Positions 13,371-15,398 of a stretch of DNA of 15,398 bases are shown piece after piece. This DNA is from CAJWPI01 sp964571215. GTDB taxonomy: Bacteria; Pseudomonadota; Gammaproteobacteria; Magnimaribacterales; Magnimaribacteraceae. The notes under the pieces are model-generated. The model saw only the letters and a program-made list of their open reading frames with translations, did not search any database and had not been told where the DNA came from. The stretch lies in the NCBI GenBank assembly GCA_964571215.1, contig CAZMZZ010000036.1, forward strand, positions 1 to 15,398, in the 5' to 3' direction. Within the stretch, counting starts at the first letter, position 1. Each line of letters starts with the position of its first letter. The position numbers were made by a program, and so were the translations under genes.

Positions 13371-14501
13371 ATGACTGATGTAGCTATTATTGGAATTGGA
13401 ATACACCCTTTTGGAAGAACAAAAGGTGTTAGTGGACAGGATCAGGGAATTTATGCCGCTAGAGAAGCCTTAAAAGATGCTGGGGTGGACTGGAGCGATT
13501 TAGAGTTTGCTTATGGAGGAAGTGCTGCAGCTGGTGCAGCTGATTCAATGGTGAGTAAAATGGGTTTGACAGGTCTCCAGTTTATTAATGTTGCCAATGG
13601 ATGTGCTACAGGTGGTAGTGCCTTGCAGTCAGGGTATATGGCAATAAAATCAGGAGCTTTTGATATTGGTATAGCAGTTGGGTTTGATAAGCATGAAAGA
13701 GGAGCTTTTAGAGTCGATTCTCCAGATTGGTATGGTAAGACCGGCCTTGCATTAACAACTCAATTCTTTGGAATGAAAATTCAAAAGTACATGTCAGATT
13801 ATGGAATTTCAGATGATACTTTAATTAAAGTTGCTGAGAAGGCTTTTAGAAATGGATCTTTAAATCCTAAAGCTTGGAGAAAACAACCCTTGTCATATGA
13901 TGAAATAAAGAGTTCGCCTATGTTAAGTCATCCTTTAAGAAAATATCAATTCTGTTCTCCAGCTGAGGGAGGAGCTGCAATCATTATGTGTAAAGCAAGT
14001 ATTGCTAAAAAATATACATCTACACCTCTTTATTTGAAAGCGGCTGTAGTAAGAACTAGAAGGTATGGATCTTTTGAGGTTTTTACAAAAGGTCAGGCAA
14101 TAGATCAAGCTGAGAGCCCAACAGTAGATGCCTCTCAAGCCGCTTATGAAATGGCTGGAGTAGGGCCAGAGGATATAGATGTGGCTCAATTACAGGATAC
14201 AGAAGCTGGTGCTGAGATTATGCATATGTCAGAAAATGGTTTGTGTAAAGATGGTGATCAAGAGGAAATGATTCAAACAGGAGTTACTGAGATAACAGGT
14301 AAACTTCCTGTCAATACTGATGGTGGATGTATAGCAAACGGAGAACCTATTGGAGCTTCAGGTCTGAGACAGGTTCACGAAATATGCATTCAACTTAGGG
14401 GTGAGGGAGAGAAAAGACAAGCACCTGGTGATTTACATACTGGTTATTCTCATGTATATGGTGCTCCAGGTTTGAGTGCTGTCACTATTATCCAAAGATA
14501 A
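13371..14501 (+). CDS. Thiolase-superfamily protein, SCP-x / lipid-transfer (aldolase-like) type
   Basis: A 376-residue thiolase-fold protein. The nucleophile position is kept as Cys78 in VANGCATGG. The later motif GHPxGASG of true thiolases reads GEPIGASG (Glu325 for the catalytic His), and the C-terminal CxGGG motif is replaced by YSHVYGAPG (His361, Tyr363). With these changes, classic acetyl-CoA thiolysis is unlikely. Such 'lipid-transfer protein' thiolases paired with DUF35 can act as retro-aldolases or acyltransferases on CoA esters, and the DUF35 gene directly upstream supports this reading. It is the last gene of the operon, with GGAGA as ribosome site. The next gene is convergent, 27 bp away, with no clear terminator hairpin between them. 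The family is confident; the reaction is inferred. Confidence 0.85.
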   Translation: MTDVAIIGIGIHPFGRTKGVSGQDQGIYAAREALKDAGVDWSDLEFAYGGSAAAGAADSMVSKMGLTGLQFINVANGCATGGSALQSGYMAIKSGAFDIGIAVGFDKHERGAFRVDSPDWYGKTGLALTTQFFGMKIQKYMSDYGISDDTLIKVAEKAFRNGSLNPKAWRKQPLSYDEIKSSPMLSHPLRKYQFCSPAEGGAAIIMCKASIAKKYTSTPLYLKAAVVRTRRYGSFEVFTKGQAIDQAESPTVDASQAAYEMAGVGPEDIDVAQLQDTEAGAEIMHMSENGLCKDGDQEEMIQTGVTEITGKLPVNTDGGCIANGEPIGASGLRQVHEICIQLRGEGEKRQAPGDLHTGYSHVYGAPGLSAVTIIQR

Positions 14502-14528
14502 TAATTGCTTTAGAGATGCATGAAATTC

Positions 14529-15299
14529 TTATATTGTGAGATGATGTCCTCCATCCACTAGAAAAGTTTCTCCTGTAACAACTTTTGAAATATCTATGAA
14601 TCCGTAGATTACTTCTGCTACTTCATCTGGAGTCACTGCCAGACCAAGAGGTGTATTGTCTTGAATATTTTTAAGTGCTGCATTGTAAAGTTCTTCCCCC
14701 AATCCTCTTTTGAGCCATTCTCCCTGTATGAAACCCGGACAAACAGCATTAACTCTAATAGGTCCAAGATTTCTGGCCATAGATTTAGTCATAGTATTAA
14801 GAGCGCCTTTGGACGAAGCATATGCTAATGAACTCCCTATACCTTTTATACCTGCAATTGATGAAACATTAACAATACTTGGGTTCTTACTGTTAAGAAG
14901 AGATTCTTTACAAGCTCTTACCATCTGAAAAGGACCTACTACATTTACTTTATAAATTTTTAGAAAATCTTCAGCATCTAGACCCTCAAGATCAGAGTGG
15001 TCAAAAACAAATTTAGTAGTACCAGCATTATTCACCAAGGTATCTATTCTTCCCCATTTATTTAGAGTTTGTGTTGAGGTTTCTCTGCAAGAAGAATCTT
15101 CTGAAACATCTGCTGAAAGTGCTAACGCTTCTGCTCCTAGATCCTCACATTTTTTAACTACTTTGTTTGCATCTTTAATTGAACTTGTACAGGTTATAGT
15201 GACATTCCATCCCTTTTTAGCTAATAAGATAGCTGTCGCTTCCCCGACACCTCTACTACCACCCGTTACTATAGCTACTGGTCTTTCTGAAATAGACAT
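14529..15299 (-). CDS. Short-chain dehydrogenase/reductase (SDR), FabG-like
   Basis: A 256-residue classical SDR. TGGSRGVG (12-19) binds the cofactor, NNAG is at 90-93, and Asn119, Ser147, Tyr160 and Lys164 make a complete catalytic tetrad. ITCTSS (35-40) after the second strand lacks an acidic residue, which permits NADP. The C-terminus VTGETFLVDGGHHLTI is standard. It resembles FabG-type 3-oxoacyl reductases and the many SDRs of catabolic clusters; the substrate is unknown. The start at 15299 is favoured by AAGGAG nine bases upstream; an ATG at 15326 would add nine residues and would overlap the upstream gene. It is convergent with the catabolic operon and five bases downstream of another minus-strand gene, so it belongs to a separate transcript entering from the right. 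Confidence 0.87.
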   Translation of the reverse strand: MSISERPVAIVTGGSRGVGEATAILLAKKGWNVTITCTSSIKDANKVVKKCEDLGAEALALSADVSEDSSCRETSTQTLNKWGRIDTLVNNAGTTKFVFDHSDLEGLDAEDFLKIYKVNVVGPFQMVRACKESLLNSKNPSIVNVSSIAGIKGIGSSLAYASSKGALNTMTKSMARNLGPIRVNAVCPGFIQGEWLKRGLGEELYNAALKNIQDNTPLGLAVTPDEVAEVIYGFIDISKVVTGETFLVDGGHHLTI

Positions 15300-15304
15300 A
15301 AGAT

Positions 15305-15398
15305 TAAACTCCTTCCTTATTTCCAAAGGTAGCAGATATAGGATCTCCCCATTGTGATGGTCCTAATTCAGGATTTTTAGGATCTCCATCTCCTGATG
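15305..15398 (-). CDS. C-terminal 30 codons of an unidentified gene (5' end outside window)
   Basis: Reading leftward from the right edge, one frame stays open for 30 codons. It is rich in Gly, Pro and Asp (GDGDPKNPELGPSQWGDP) and ends in NKEGV with a stop at 15305-15307. The other two minus frames stop early. The ribosome site of the following SDR lies inside its last codons, five bases separate the genes, and so they are very likely one operon. Too little is present to name the protein. Confidence 0.5.
15309..15314 (-). promoter_or_regulatory. Ribosome binding site fixing the SDR start at 15299
   Basis: AAGGAG on the minus strand lies nine bases before ATG 15299, within the last codons of the upstream gene. 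The alternative ATG at 15326 has no comparable motif. Confidence 0.65.

Noticed and set aside
13935..14189. Open frame of 84 codons on the minus strand
   Set aside because: It is opposite the well-supported thiolase homologue; it is rich in Cys, Ser and Tyr, as expected from antisense reading.
14502..14528. Possible bidirectional terminator between the thiolase homologue and the third SDR
   Set aside because: No stem of useful length was found in the 27-bp gap.
15300..15326. ATG 15326 as start of the third SDR
   Set aside because: The AAGGAG at 15309-15314 serves ATG 15299, and the longer form would overlap the end of the upstream gene.

Overview
This is an AT-rich, gene-dense stretch with very short intergenic gaps, heavy AGA arginine use, several TTG/GTG starts and Shine-Dalgarno motifs that are sometimes strong and sometimes missing. 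The gene content (M3 dipeptidyl carboxypeptidase lipoprotein, nitronate monooxygenase, Rieske oxygenase, thiolase/DUF35 pair, many SDRs) points to a streamlined marine gammaproteobacterium, possibly SAR86-like. That placement is inferred from composition and gene content only. No rRNA, tRNA, CRISPR, insertion sequence or phage gene was seen, and no gap without a gene reaches 300 bases.

Left part, minus strand: a dcp-like M3 zinc peptidase with a lipoprotein signal (1-1628, cut by the window edge) is preceded by an exported protein made of two copies of a NIPSNAP-like / dimeric alpha-beta barrel domain (1721-2413). A clear hairpin terminator (1673-1702) lies between them. The exported protein is divergent from a plus-strand group, 2502-5774: a nitronate monooxygenase-type flavoenzyme, a two-helix membrane protein, a ferritin-like putative diiron protein coupled to it by an ATGA overlap, and a two-domain VOC (glyoxalase-fold) protein. 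A 25-bp imperfect palindrome sits in the divergent spacer over the likely -35 element of the plus-strand group.

Middle: a YwaF/TIGR02206 membrane protein (minus) overlaps the VOC gene tail to tail by 17 bp and is divergent from an ATP:ADP-antiporter-like (AAA family) carrier at 6534-7805.

Right part: a compact catabolic-looking operon, 7888-14501, starts behind a good extended -10 promoter. In order it holds a DUF3237 protein, two SDR dehydrogenases, a Rieske oxygenase alpha subunit, a Rieske ferredoxin, a crotonase-fold protein, a small lipoprotein, a zinc-ribbon/OB-fold DUF35 protein and an SCP-x/lipid-transfer-type thiolase homologue. The set fits oxygenase attack on a cyclic or hydrophobic substrate, alcohol/ketone interconversion by the SDRs, then CoA-ester side-chain or ring-fragment processing by the crotonase and the thiolase/DUF35 pair. 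The substrate cannot be read from the sequence. The crotonase and the thiolase homologue both lack a canonical catalytic residue, so the chemistry may not be textbook beta-oxidation. No oxygenase reductase, oxygenase beta subunit or CoA ligase is in the window. A third SDR (14529-15299, minus) faces the operon and follows the last 30 codons of a further minus-strand gene that runs out of the window.
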